From a virus, in IMG/VR virus record IMGVR_UViG_3300032087_003094, positions 1 through 64,000 of that record: a stretch of DNA of 64,000 bases; one strand, written 5' to 3'. Under the pieces are notes generated by a model. That model ran no database searches, was not told the DNA's origin, and worked only from the letters and a program-made list of their open reading frames with translations. This document shows, one piece after another, positions 48,326-57,354 of this stretch; position 1 is the stretch's first letter, and every line of letters begins with the position of its first letter. The position numbers and the translations under genes are program-made.

Positions 48326-48575
48326 TAAAGCGAGGATTATAACTTATTGGCCGGTCGCTTTAGTTACCGTTGTTCACATTCTTGCAGTTGGCGTTTTGTA
48401 TGGAACATTAACCACTGAAATGCAGACGTTTAACAAGTCGCTTATTAATGTCGTTGATGAGCTAAAAGAGACTAATCGCTCTATACAAGGCTTGAAGGAG
48501 AAAGATATTGAGTTGGGTTTTTTGCAAAAAAGGCTTGATGAAAAAGTTAAGCGGCTAGAGACTAAGCATCCATGA
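48318..48575 (+). CDS. Membrane-anchored coiled-coil protein
   Basis: 85 residues: N-terminal span (PVALVTVVHILAVGVLYGTL) and heptad-rich tail. Overlaps the endolysin by 4 bp. Functional counterpart of 7908-8357 by position but with opposite topology. Confidence 0.6.
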   Translation: MTDKARIITYWPVALVTVVHILAVGVLYGTLTTEMQTFNKSLINVVDELKETNRSIQGLKEKDIELGFLQKRLDEKVKRLETKHP

Positions 48576-48907
48576 CGCTAGGGCAAAAGCAAAGAAAGTT
48601 CACTTTAATGATTAGCGATTTGATCTGTTGGGCTTATAATCACGGTTACGAGTTAACATTTGGTGACGCTTACAGAGATAGGCGACTGCATGGTAATATA
48701 GGCGAAAAGAAAGCTTACGGCCATAAAAACAGCAACCACAAGCAGCGACTAGCTGTCGATTTTAATCTATTTAAAGATGGCGAATATCTAACCTCAACAG
48801 AATCTCATAAACCCCTTGGTGAATACTGGGAGTCAGTAGGTGGGACTTGGGGTGGTCGATTTAATGACGGCAACCACTACAGCTTAGAGCATAACGGGTA
48901 TAAATAA
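48572..48907 (+). CDS. M15-family peptidase endolysin
   Basis: 111 residues. FGDAYRDRRLHGN, KNSNHKQRLAVDFNLFKDGEYL, YWESVGGTWGGRFNDGNHYSLEH: the SxHxxxLAVDxN and DGNHxxxEH zinc-binding motifs of Peptidase_M15_4 (T5 endolysin-like L-alanyl-D-glutamate or D-Ala peptidases). Cleaves peptidoglycan stem peptide at lysis. No signal sequence, so a holin is needed. Confidence 0.9.
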   Translation: MTLGQKQRKFTLMISDLICWAYNHGYELTFGDAYRDRRLHGNIGEKKAYGHKNSNHKQRLAVDFNLFKDGEYLTSTESHKPLGEYWESVGGTWGGRFNDGNHYSLEHNGYK

Positions 48908-49104
48908 TGAATGACATGGTAAAAGATAAATCCGGTAAAGTATGCGCTGCAAAGATAGCGTATTGGATAACATTAATATCATGCCTTGTTAAAATATTCA
49001 TGCAAGAGTCCCCAGATTACTCAGGACTAGCTTTATTTCTATCGCCTGTAGCTGCAACTTACTTCGGGCGTAACTGGTCTAAGGAGCATAAGAAAGATGC
49101 TTAA
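48907..49104 (+). CDS. Putative holin (two membrane spans)
   Basis: 65 residues; MNDMVKDKSGKVCAAKI head and SPDYSGLALFLSPVAATYFG second span match 8873-9091. 1-bp overlap with endolysin. Confidence 0.75.
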   Translation: MNDMVKDKSGKVCAAKIAYWITLISCLVKIFMQESPDYSGLALFLSPVAATYFGRNWSKEHKKDA

Positions 49105-49354
49105 AGGTATTTGGTTAAAGGTGGCGGCATTCTTCGCAGCATTAAGTGGTATTCTGTTAGTTTGGGGTAGGCGCCAGCAAAGCCAAAGAGAAAAGGCAGA
49201 GCATGAAGTAAAAATCAAAGACACTATCGAAGAAATCGACGCAGAGCAGGAATTATTCGAGCAGGAATTGAGAAAAGATGAACAAAAACGAATTAATCAA
49301 AAGGTTAAAAACAGCCAGTTTGCTAGTAGGCGTGATCGCGCTTCCAAGTTGTAG
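49097..49354 (+). CDS. Inner-membrane spanin subunit (Rz-like)
   Basis: 85 residues: N-terminal span (VAAFFAALSGILLVWG) then charged coiled coil. Embedded o-spanin begins at 49278. Related to 9247-9579 in layout. Confidence 0.72.
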   Translation: MLKGIWLKVAAFFAALSGILLVWGRRQQSQREKAEHEVKIKDTIEEIDAEQELFEQELRKDEQKRINQKVKNSQFASRRDRASKL

Positions 49355-49559
49355 CAGTTTAGAAATAGCTCATAGCGACCTAAATTGCGTACTATATCCT
49401 GATAAATCACTTGCTGATAGAATGAGTGATGAAGAATTAAACTCAATGTCTGACGAAGTGTTTAATAAGGTAGAGATTCATATAATCAGCTACCAAGAGC
49501 GCATGAATACTCAATGTGAAGCAATTAAGAAGCATAATCAATTACACGGTGATAAATAA
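49278..49559 (+). CDS. Outer-membrane spanin lipoprotein (Rz1-like)
   Basis: 93 residues with a signal peptide ending in ALPSC, a usable lipobox, after a basic N-terminus. Overlaps the i-spanin by 77 bp in another frame. Confidence 0.7.
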   Translation: MNKNELIKRLKTASLLVGVIALPSCSSLEIAHSDLNCVLYPDKSLADRMSDEELNSMSDEVFNKVEIHIISYQERMNTQCEAIKKHNQLHGDK

Positions 49560-50014
49560 TGGCTCAAGGTGATTTTCAACTTTTTGAAGAATTTGCATTA
49601 AGTCTTGGTAGGGGTGACCACGACCTAACTAGTGACACTATTTCTGTAATTCTGATAACTACACTCCCTACAGCCTCCGACACAACGCCAGACAGAGCCG
49701 ATTATACAGAATGCTCAGCTGGAGGAAGTTATGCAACAGGCGGTATAGCTTTAACTAGAACTTACACTGAATCGGGCGGGGTCGGAACCTTTGACTTTAC
49801 TAATGATCCAGAGTGGGCGGCAGCGGCATCAAGTCCAGAAAACATTAAAGCGGCTCTATTTGTTAACGATACGCACACCGGAACGACCGACGCTATAGGC
49901 TTTACAGATCTAACTACCGACAACGGAACGACAGCCATCTCAATGGTGGCAGGCAAAATAAAAGTTGTTGCCAATCCGTCTGGAATGTTTACTGTAACGG
50001 TAAACGCCGCATAA
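49559..50014 (+). CDS. Virion-associated beta protein
   Basis: 151 residues; ALSLGRGDHDLTSDTISVILITTLP, YATGGIALTRTYTES, AALFVNDT follow the same family plan as 9987 and 52091. First gene of the accessory virion block. Confidence 0.65.
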   Translation: MAQGDFQLFEEFALSLGRGDHDLTSDTISVILITTLPTASDTTPDRADYTECSAGGSYATGGIALTRTYTESGGVGTFDFTNDPEWAAAASSPENIKAALFVNDTHTGTTDAIGFTDLTTDNGTTAISMVAGKIKVVANPSGMFTVTVNAA

Positions 50015-50015
50015 A

Positions 50016-52091
50016 ATGGCTTTTGTTTCTGGGGCTACCACCAACCCATCAGCATCCTACAACCCTGCTAGCGGCACTAATACAATGCTTGTCTGGGTTA
50101 CTGGTGCTACCGGTGTCGGTACGGCTACAGTTAGCGGTCAAGATTTTGGTGGGACTTCAATGTCCGAGATTGCCAATTCTGACCAATCAGTCGATTTAGC
50201 GGGTAGTGGTGATCCTACAATTGCATCAGCCTTCCTATTAACTCCAGGAACAACAAGCCAAACCTGCTCCCTAACATGGTCTAGCTCTCGCCTAAACGAA
50301 GGCGGCTATGCGTTCACAGTGGGCGATGCTGGAAGTATAACCGGAACATCAGGTGGCACTTATTCAGGTTCAGGAACTACCGAGCCAAGCTTAAGTTACG
50401 ATGCAGAGGACGGTGATACAGTTGTTTATGTTAGGCAGCATTGCCGCGGTGGTGGGGCTATATCATGGACAGCGCCGACCAATTTCACGGAAAGGTCAAA
50501 TATCGCTCTAGTTACAAGTCCTGGACGTCGCTCAATGGCTGTATGGACTCGAGATGTAACAAGTACACTATCTGGCCAAACAGTTCAAGCAGGCGAATCA
50601 GCAGACGGTAACGGCGTTCATCATGTATTCGTTATTAAAAAATTCTCATCTGATGTGACAGCTAATATGACACTAGAGACTATCTCAATCGATAGTTTTA
50701 ACATGTTTGTACTGGCATCAAATATAGCCTCTCTAATCAACACAGTAGACAATTATGAATTAGTCGGAAGTGGAGTGTCTAATTTTGGCGCAGGAGGCTC
50801 AAATACCTCCGATGCTACCTATAGGGATGAAACTGACGAGCTAATCACTATTAGAAATGGCAGTGCAACAGCTGATGTTTATGATTTGGGAAGTTACGGC
50901 ACTGCAACAAAAACCATCACGCTAAACTTTGACGGCTCAGATTGTGAAGGTATTTGCGATATGGGTGGCGGTGAGTTTGCTACTTGCTCAGAGGATGGTG
51001 GAAGATACCAATTTAATATCTATGATTGGCCTAGCGACGTAGGAACGACCGCAACCAGCAAGCAAGAATTCACAATAGCCGCTAATGCCGCTAATAACAA
51101 CAGTCAGCTGGAGGGGATTGGTTACGACCGAGCAAACAAGATATTTTATTTGGTCGGCGAAGGTGAAGAAACTAGTACGGATAGGGAGTTTTTTAAGGTC
51201 TTGCGCCCCGGGGTTAATGGTCGTTTTGGTGATACGTCTACTAGTTATGCTTACAATGATGCGGATGACGGTGACGGATGGTCGCTAGATGATTATATTT
51301 CTCAGCCTTGGGACCCTGAAACGGCTTTTTCATCGTATGGCGCAACGGGTGCGACGTTTGACTTGTCGAGTATTGACTTTGATCACGATTCTGGCAATGT
51401 TTTAATCGCCTCGCACACAGGTCAAAAGGTTTTGCAGGTTGATGTTACTGACGGTTCAGTAGTTGCTGAGGTAGACAATACAGACCTAACCCAAATGGAA
51501 GGAATAGCAATACTTCCAGATGGCAAGCTGATGATGATGGGTGAAGCTGACGAGTATCAAATATTCGAATCAATTACCACAATTAACATGACTACTGCAA
51601 CAATGACAATTCAAGGGCATAATATGACCATTGAAACGGCTGTTGCGGAAGTTATGACGGCTGATTCAGGCAGTTATTCAACAACAGGAACAGATTTAGA
51701 CTTAAGGGCTGGTCGAAAAATATCAGCTGATAGCGGTGCCTACTCTACAACTGGAACAAATATAGACCTAGTTGGAGCGTTTAAGTTGCTGGCCGAGGCT
51801 GGGAGCTACTCAGTATCAGGAACTGATGCAGCTTTATCTAAAGGCTCTCGCCTAGAGGCTGAAACTGGTTCATATTCTTACACTGGCACAGCTTTAGATT
51901 TAGATATTGCTGCAAAAATGACTTTAGATAGTGGATCTTATATAATAACCGGAACAGATATATCTCTTTTAGATGGCGAAAGCCTCTGGACAGACACAGC
52001 TATTACAGAAGTATCTTGGGCAGATACAGCCTTAGATGGCTCTACTTGGACAGATACAACAAGCACGTCAACAACTTGGATTGATTTATAA
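50016..52091 (+). CDS. Fused adhesion-like virion protein with beta-propeller and repeats
   Basis: 691 residues. Domain 1 (1-210: SGQDFGGTSMSEIA) equals the N-terminus of the unit A 11560 protein. Domain 2 (about 240-520: GICDMGGGEFATCSEDGG, LEGIGYDRANKIFYLVGEGEE, LSSIDFDHDSGNVLIASHTGQ, MEGIAILPDGKLMMMGEADE) is the YjiK/SdiA-regulated propeller equal to 10429-11559. Domain 3 has about five GSYSTTGTDLDL repeats. A domain-shuffled fusion of two unit A genes. Confidence 0.65.
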   Translation: MAFVSGATTNPSASYNPASGTNTMLVWVTGATGVGTATVSGQDFGGTSMSEIANSDQSVDLAGSGDPTIASAFLLTPGTTSQTCSLTWSSSRLNEGGYAFTVGDAGSITGTSGGTYSGSGTTEPSLSYDAEDGDTVVYVRQHCRGGGAISWTAPTNFTERSNIALVTSPGRRSMAVWTRDVTSTLSGQTVQAGESADGNGVHHVFVIKKFSSDVTANMTLETISIDSFNMFVLASNIASLINTVDNYELVGSGVSNFGAGGSNTSDATYRDETDELITIRNGSATADVYDLGSYGTATKTITLNFDGSDCEGICDMGGGEFATCSEDGGRYQFNIYDWPSDVGTTATSKQEFTIAANAANNNSQLEGIGYDRANKIFYLVGEGEETSTDREFFKVLRPGVNGRFGDTSTSYAYNDADDGDGWSLDDYISQPWDPETAFSSYGATGATFDLSSIDFDHDSGNVLIASHTGQKVLQVDVTDGSVVAEVDNTDLTQMEGIAILPDGKLMMMGEADEYQIFESITTINMTTATMTIQGHNMTIETAVAEVMTADSGSYSTTGTDLDLRAGRKISADSGAYSTTGTNIDLVGAFKLLAEAGSYSVSGTDAALSKGSRLEAETGSYSYTGTALDLDIAAKMTLDSGSYIITGTDISLLDGESLWTDTAITEVSWADTALDGSTWTDTTSTSTTWIDL

Positions 52092-52513
52092 TGGCAACTT
52101 ACACAAAATTTAATCAAACGGTAGCCGATGTAAATAACGGTGTTCATAACATGGGTTCTGACACATTAAAATTTGCATTAACAAACACAGCGCCGGTGGC
52201 TGGAAATACGGTATTTGCGAATATCACTGAAATATCAGCAGGAAACGGTTATACAGCAGGCGGTACAGCGGTAGCAATTACAAGCTCAACCCAAACAGGT
52301 GGGACGTATTCTTTAGTACCTACGGCTGATGTAGTATTCACGGCCTCAGGCGGTAGTATTGGGCCGTTTAGGTATGTAGTTTTATACAATGATACGCCAA
52401 CAAGCCCAGCAGACCCTCTTATAAGTTATTATGACAGAGGTTCATCATTGACCTTGCTAGACACTGAAACCTTTACGGTAGATGTTGGCGCAACCTTGTA
52501 CACATCGAGCTAA
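52091..52513 (+). CDS. Virion-associated beta protein (GSDTLKFALTNT family)
   Basis: 140 residues. KFNQTVADVNNGVHNMGSDTLKFALTNTAP, NGYTAGGTAV, GSIGPFRYVVLYND is a very recognisable phage family of unassigned role, usually near terminase or capsid genes. 1-bp overlap with the fusion gene. Confidence 0.75.
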   Translation: MATYTKFNQTVADVNNGVHNMGSDTLKFALTNTAPVAGNTVFANITEISAGNGYTAGGTAVAITSSTQTGGTYSLVPTADVVFTASGGSIGPFRYVVLYNDTPTSPADPLISYYDRGSSLTLLDTETFTVDVGATLYTSS

Positions 52514-52515
52514 TT

Positions 52516-52644
52516 ATGGGAAAAGGTAGCGGCGCAAGAAAATTCACCAAAGAAGGTGCAGACAATTACAGAAGTAATAAATTCTGGGATAGCTTGAAAG
52601 ATGTAAAACAAAGCCATGAAAAGACCGTCAATAAAAAGCCTTGA
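52516..52644 (+). CDS. Small basic protein
   Basis: 42 residues, basic (GKGSGARKFTKEGADNYRSN). Overlaps the next ORF by 29 bp; coding status moderate. Confidence 0.4.
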   Translation: MGKGSGARKFTKEGADNYRSNKFWDSLKDVKQSHEKTVNKKP

Positions 52645-52873
52645 GAATTACGCATCAAGACCGGTATTGGTTTTTTCAGGCTCGATACTGGTCTTATCAA
52701 TAGCGCTAAATAATATAGGCTTCAAAGGTGTTATAGACGCATGGGTTAAATCAATAGAACACAAGATAGAGCAAAACCCTAGCGATATACAGTTAAAACT
52801 AAACGAACTAGAAAAACGATTAGAAAAAGTGGAACATCTCGCCCACAAAAGCGGAGATAAACAACACGAATAA
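52616..52873 (+). CDS. Membrane-anchored coiled-coil protein
   Basis: 85 residues with one span (PVLVFSGSILVLSIALNNIG) and a charged helix (QLKLNELEKRLEKVEHL). Unknown, near terS. Confidence 0.55.
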   Translation: MKRPSIKSLENYASRPVLVFSGSILVLSIALNNIGFKGVIDAWVKSIEHKIEQNPSDIQLKLNELEKRLEKVEHLAHKSGDKQHE

Positions 52874-52892
52874 CCGAGAGGACTCGTAACCA

Positions 52893-53159
52893 ATGAAGCT
52901 TCAAAAAAACAAATATGGCAAGAGCTTTTTGGGAGGGTGCTATAAACGTAGCTACCCAAGCAAGAAAGATGCAAAAGTCGCTATGAAATCATCTAGAAAG
53001 GTCGGCAAAAAAAGAATGAAATCTTTCTATCTATGTAAAGCATGCGAAAAATTCCACTTAAGCCATTTAACAACTAAAGAGTTTCTAAGAAAACAGGCCG
53101 ATTATAAATTGATGGATTTTCTTAAAGGCAATTTAGCAGGTGAGAGCCATGGCCGGTAG
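52893..53159 (+). CDS. Zinc-binding basic protein
   Basis: 88 residues, Lys-rich, with FYLCKACEKFHLSH (CxxC...HxxxH) as a zinc-finger-like site. Probably DNA-associated; sits just before terS and overlaps it. Confidence 0.6.
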   Translation: MKLQKNKYGKSFLGGCYKRSYPSKKDAKVAMKSSRKVGKKRMKSFYLCKACEKFHLSHLTTKEFLRKQADYKLMDFLKGNLAGESHGR

Positions 53160-53526
53160 ACCTACAGAGTGGAGTGAAGAGCTAGAGCAGGAAGCTTGGA
53201 ACTATATCAAAACATTTGCAGAACACGGGCATGCCGTCCCAAGTGTAGTAGGATTGTGCTCAGTATTAAATCGAGGAAAATCAACTATTTACGATTGGGC
53301 TGGTCAAGACGATAAACAATTTTCGGATATATTAGCCGCAATTAAGCAAGAACAAGAGCTTGTAACCTTCAATAAAAGCCTTACAGGGGAGTACAACGCA
53401 ACGATAGCAAAGCTACTACTAGGCAAGCATGGCTACCACGATAAACAAAGCACAGAGCTGTCTGGGAAGGATGGAAACCCCATAGAGATAGATCAGAGCT
53501 GGACGGTAGAGGTGGTAGGCGAATAA
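53149..53526 (+). CDS. Terminase small subunit
   Basis: 125 residues from ATG 53149 (GTG 53140 is an alternative). MAGRPTEWSEELEQEAWNYIK, HAVPSVVGLCSVLNRGKSTIYDW is a HTH of Nu1/P22-gp3-like small terminases; the C-terminal KHGYHDKQSTELSGKDG is typical. Directly precedes terL with 1-bp overlap. Not related to the unit A terS. Confidence 0.88.
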   Translation: MAGRPTEWSEELEQEAWNYIKTFAEHGHAVPSVVGLCSVLNRGKSTIYDWAGQDDKQFSDILAAIKQEQELVTFNKSLTGEYNATIAKLLLGKHGYHDKQSTELSGKDGNPIEIDQSWTVEVVGE

Positions 53527-54947
53527 TGCCTAAAATGCAAATCCCTAGAAAGCTCCTACCTTTAATCAAAAAGAAAAAAAGATTCAAAGTGATTATAGGT
53601 GGTAGAGGCTCAGGAAAGTCTCACACTGTAGCCGATATATGCTTAATGGACGCCCAAACAAAAGGAATTAAAACAGGCTGCTTCCGAGAATTCCAAAATT
53701 CAATCAGTGATTCCGTATACTCACTATTAACTGATGAGATAGAAAGATTAGAACTCCAAGGTTTCGAGATACAAAACAACCACATATTAAGAAAGGGGCA
53801 AGAGGCTTTTACGTTTAAAGGGCTGGCCAGAAATCCTGAATCAATTAAATCTATGCATGGTTATGAGCGATTCTTTGTCGAAGAAGCTCAAACTATCAGC
53901 TCCAAGTCGCTTAAGATGTTAACGCCTACTCTAAGGGTAGAGGGTTCTGAGGTCTGGATGGTTGGCAATCCTGCTAGTAGTGCAGACCCTTTTAGCCAAA
54001 GATTCATAGTCCCATTCCAAAAAGAGCTGGATAAGAATGGCTATTATGAAGATGATTTGCATCTAGTTATAGTTTGCAACTATTACGACAACCCATTCTT
54101 CCCCCAAGTATTAGAAGAAGAGAGGGTTTATGATTACGAACATTTAGATAGAGCTGAGTATGATCATATATGGCTAGGCAAATTCAATGACACGGTAGCT
54201 AACGCAATTATTAAGACAGAGTGGTTTGATGCTGCTATTGATGCACACAAGAAGCTTGGATTCAAACCAAGGGGTGCAGTGGTGGCCAGTCATGACCCTA
54301 GCGACACCGGTCCAGACGATAAAGGCTTGGCAATACGCAAAGGCTCAGTATTCTTAGATGTATTAGCTAAAGATTCTGGGGATGTTAATGAAGGTGCTGA
54401 TTGGGCTACAGAAATAGCCATAAATCATAACGCTGACTTGTTTACATGGGATTGTGACGGGATGGGGGTTAGTCTTAATAGACAAATATCATCATCATTT
54501 GATGGCATAAACTGCGAGGTTAGAATGTTTAAAGGCTCCATGGGCGTGGATGACCCAGATCAAATATATGAACCATTAGACAACATCAAAGAGCCAAAAA
54601 CCAACAAAGAAACGTTTAAAAACAAGCGGAGCCAGTATTACTGGAGGCTTAGAGACAGGTTTTACAATACGTATAGAGCAGTTGTTAAGGGTGAATACAT
54701 CGACCCAGATGAACTAATAAGCCTGTCGTCAAACATTAAAGACTTGCAAGCTTTAAGAAGTGAGATTTGTAGAATACCTAGAAAACCAAACGGATCTGGA
54801 TTAATACAAATAATGTCTAAAGATGACATGCTTAAGTTAGAAATACCATCACCAAATATGGCTGACTCTTTAATGATGAGTATGGAGCTTCCCGATATTG
54901 CTGAAAGCTTTGTACCGCTTAACTACCAGTCTATTAGCTATGCCTGA
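53526..54947 (+). CDS. terL: Terminase large subunit (PBSX/Terminase_3 type)
   Basis: 473 residues. Walker A GGRGSGKS (25-32), CFREFQNSISDSVYSLLTDEI, Walker B-like FFVEEAQTIS (about 117), nuclease residues in ASHDPSDTGPDDKG and TWDCDGMG. Family is the PBSX type, distinct from unit A terL. ATP-driven packaging motor with headful or site-specific cutting. Confidence 0.94.
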   Translation: MPKMQIPRKLLPLIKKKKRFKVIIGGRGSGKSHTVADICLMDAQTKGIKTGCFREFQNSISDSVYSLLTDEIERLELQGFEIQNNHILRKGQEAFTFKGLARNPESIKSMHGYERFFVEEAQTISSKSLKMLTPTLRVEGSEVWMVGNPASSADPFSQRFIVPFQKELDKNGYYEDDLHLVIVCNYYDNPFFPQVLEEERVYDYEHLDRAEYDHIWLGKFNDTVANAIIKTEWFDAAIDAHKKLGFKPRGAVVASHDPSDTGPDDKGLAIRKGSVFLDVLAKDSGDVNEGADWATEIAINHNADLFTWDCDGMGVSLNRQISSSFDGINCEVRMFKGSMGVDDPDQIYEPLDNIKEPKTNKETFKNKRSQYYWRLRDRFYNTYRAVVKGEYIDPDELISLSSNIKDLQALRSEICRIPRKPNGSGLIQIMSKDDMLKLEIPSPNMADSLMMSMELPDIAESFVPLNYQSISYA

Positions 54948-54956
54948 CAATAGTTT

Positions 54957-54984
54957 TTGTCTATATGCTTTATTATGATAGAAT
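54957..54984 (+). promoter_or_regulatory. Promoter before portal gene
   Basis: TTGTCT (54957-54962), 16 bp, TAGAAT (54979-54984), in the 67-bp gap between terL and portal. Confidence 0.45.
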
Positions 54985-55014
54985 TAACATGTTTAAATCA
55001 CACGAGTTCAGCCC

Positions 55015-57060
55015 ATGCCTAATATGTCAGATCAAGAATTGCTATCAATTATAAGCAATGCTGAATCGCAAGCAGTAATCTATAACGGTGAATTTAGCCG
55101 TATTAACGAAAGACTTCTAAAAGACTACCTCCAAGACCCTTATGGCGACGAGGTGGCCGATCAATCTCAAGTTATATCACCAGACGTTCAAGACGTTGTT
55201 GAGTCCGATATGCCATCATTAGCAAGGGTATTCCTCGGCTCTAGTCAACCGGTAGTGTTCGAACCTAGATCAAACAATGAAGATGAAATAAAAGAAGTCG
55301 AAGAAAAGAATAAGTACGTCAATTATCTAATAATGAATAAGCCTGATTCATATCAAACACTATTCAACTGGATGAAAGATGCAGAAATACAAAAGAACGG
55401 AGTATTAAAATACTTTATCGAGGACTCAAGAAAAACGGAAGAAGTGTCGTATTCTGGAGTTAATGAAGATGAGCTACAACAGATTGTATTAGATTTACAG
55501 CGCGACCAAGTAAAAAAGATTGAAGTAGCATCAAGCTCAGAGGATGAATTTGGGTCATTTGATATTACATTTAAAGTGACTAGAGGCTCACAAGAGCTAA
55601 AGATAATCAATGTTCCTAATGAGCAATTTCTTATATCTAAGAACGCATCAACGCTTGATAATGCCGAATTAGTGGGCGACAAGGTTAATAATAAGACCCG
55701 TGGTCAATTGCTTTCTGAGGGTATTGATAGAGAATTAATTAATCAATTACCTAGGGTGTCGGTGCAAAGAGACAACAATTCAACTCTTAAGAATATCAGG
55801 AATAGAGATACAGGCCAGTCAGTTGAAGGTGAAGAAATAAACGACTGGGCTAACGAGCTGGTAGAAATTACAGACCTTTATGTAATGGTTGATTATGATC
55901 AAGACGGAGTAGCAGAAAGGCGACATATTCTAAAGTCTGGTAACCACATATTAATCAATGAAGCCTTCGATCATGTTCCATACGCCTCATTAAGTTGCTT
56001 ATTAATGCCTCACAAAGCTATCGGCAGAAGTCGAGCAGAGCTTACACAGCAAACACAGAGAGTTAAAACCGTACTAATGCGTCAAACTCTTGACAATATG
56101 TATGCTGTTAATAGGCCTCGAAATGTATTGCATCCCGATGTAAATATCGACGACTACCTACAAATGCGACCTAATGGAGCGGTAAGGCTTAAGTCTAAAA
56201 CTCAAGTTAATCCAGCTAACGCTGTAGTCCCTTTAGTTGTACCCCCTATGATGCAGCAATCACTACAAGTGGTTCAATACATGGACTCAGTAAGAGCGCA
56301 ATCAACAGGCACTTATCTAGCCTCTCAAGGGCTGGATGCTGACTCAATCGCTAAAGAAACAGCCACGAGATTTATGGGCGTACAAGAAAAAGGCGATGAA
56401 AAAATTGAACTAGTGGCCAGAACTATGGCTGAAACTGGATGGAGAAAACTCTATGAGGGTGTCGCTTGGATGGTCTCTCACTTCCAGGATGAAGAAACAG
56501 AGATATTTGTCCTTGGTGAATCTTTAAAGGTCAACCCTTCTGGCTGGCGTTATGAACACTTTGTATCGTCTAAAGTGGGTTTAGGTGCAGGAAGTCCTGA
56601 AAAGATGGTTGAGTCAATGCAGGGTATCTTGGGAATTCAGCAGCAATTACAAGCTGCAGGCTCGCCAATGGTTGACCAAGTTAAGCTGTATAATACGCTT
56701 GATGACATTATTAAAGGTTTAGGCCTTAAGCAGACGGATAAGTTCTTTAATGACCCAGAAAAGCCAGAGCAATTATTATTGGCTGAAAATGAAATATTAA
56801 AAGCTCAGTTATTGCAAACACAACAATTGCTAGAGCAATCACAAAACCCGTTAGCCGAAGCTGAAACTATCAAGGCTCAAGCTAGGCTGATAGAAGCTCA
56901 AGGTAAAAGTGGATTAGAGGCGGCAAAAATAGCAGAGAATGCAAGACAGTTTAATATAAAAACCGCCCAAGATGCTAAACAACATCAAGACGATTTAGTA
57001 TTTGATTTAACTAAGCTGGAAGTTGATAGCGGTGTCAATATTCAAGGGGCCAACGTATGA
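55015..57060 (+). CDS. Portal protein
   Basis: 681 residues. DYLQDPYGDEVADQSQVISPDVQDVVESDMPSLARVFLGSS is the start typical of portal proteins of SU10/P22-related podophages; LLMPHKAIGRSRAELTQQTQRVKTVLMRQTLDNMYAVNRPRNV and the Gln-rich C-terminal helix support it. Not similar to unit A portal at sequence level. Confidence 0.88.
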   Translation: MPNMSDQELLSIISNAESQAVIYNGEFSRINERLLKDYLQDPYGDEVADQSQVISPDVQDVVESDMPSLARVFLGSSQPVVFEPRSNNEDEIKEVEEKNKYVNYLIMNKPDSYQTLFNWMKDAEIQKNGVLKYFIEDSRKTEEVSYSGVNEDELQQIVLDLQRDQVKKIEVASSSEDEFGSFDITFKVTRGSQELKIINVPNEQFLISKNASTLDNAELVGDKVNNKTRGQLLSEGIDRELINQLPRVSVQRDNNSTLKNIRNRDTGQSVEGEEINDWANELVEITDLYVMVDYDQDGVAERRHILKSGNHILINEAFDHVPYASLSCLLMPHKAIGRSRAELTQQTQRVKTVLMRQTLDNMYAVNRPRNVLHPDVNIDDYLQMRPNGAVRLKSKTQVNPANAVVPLVVPPMMQQSLQVVQYMDSVRAQSTGTYLASQGLDADSIAKETATRFMGVQEKGDEKIELVARTMAETGWRKLYEGVAWMVSHFQDEETEIFVLGESLKVNPSGWRYEHFVSSKVGLGAGSPEKMVESMQGILGIQQQLQAAGSPMVDQVKLYNTLDDIIKGLGLKQTDKFFNDPEKPEQLLLAENEILKAQLLQTQQLLEQSQNPLAEAETIKAQARLIEAQGKSGLEAAKIAENARQFNIKTAQDAKQHQDDLVFDLTKLEVDSGVNIQGANV

Positions 57061-57353
57061 ATGAGATTGAGCAGGCAAGGCAAGCTAAAAGCGACCTTAA
57101 TCGAGCAGAATTAGCTAGACAAGTTAAAGATAATTCAATCTATCAAGAGGCTTTTATGATGTTTAGAGCTGAATTGATGGAGAAATTTACAACAACAAAC
57201 TACAAACAAAGTGATGAGCGCGATGAAATATGGCGCAAAATGCAAACAATTCAATACGTCCAAGACTACCTAGAGGAAGTCATGGATACTGGGAAACTTG
57301 CAAACGAGACTCTTTCTATTTTGGAAAGGGCTAAAAAAACTATAGGATTATAA
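57057..57353 (+). CDS. Small helical protein between portal and scaffold
   Basis: 98 residues, all-helical, charged (ARQAKSDLNRAELARQVKDNSIYQEAFMMFRAELMEKF). Conserved gene position in SU10-like phages; possibly a head-assembly cofactor. 4-bp overlap with portal. Confidence 0.6.
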   Translation: MNEIEQARQAKSDLNRAELARQVKDNSIYQEAFMMFRAELMEKFTTTNYKQSDERDEIWRKMQTIQYVQDYLEEVMDTGKLANETLSILERAKKTIGL

Positions 57354-57354
57354 A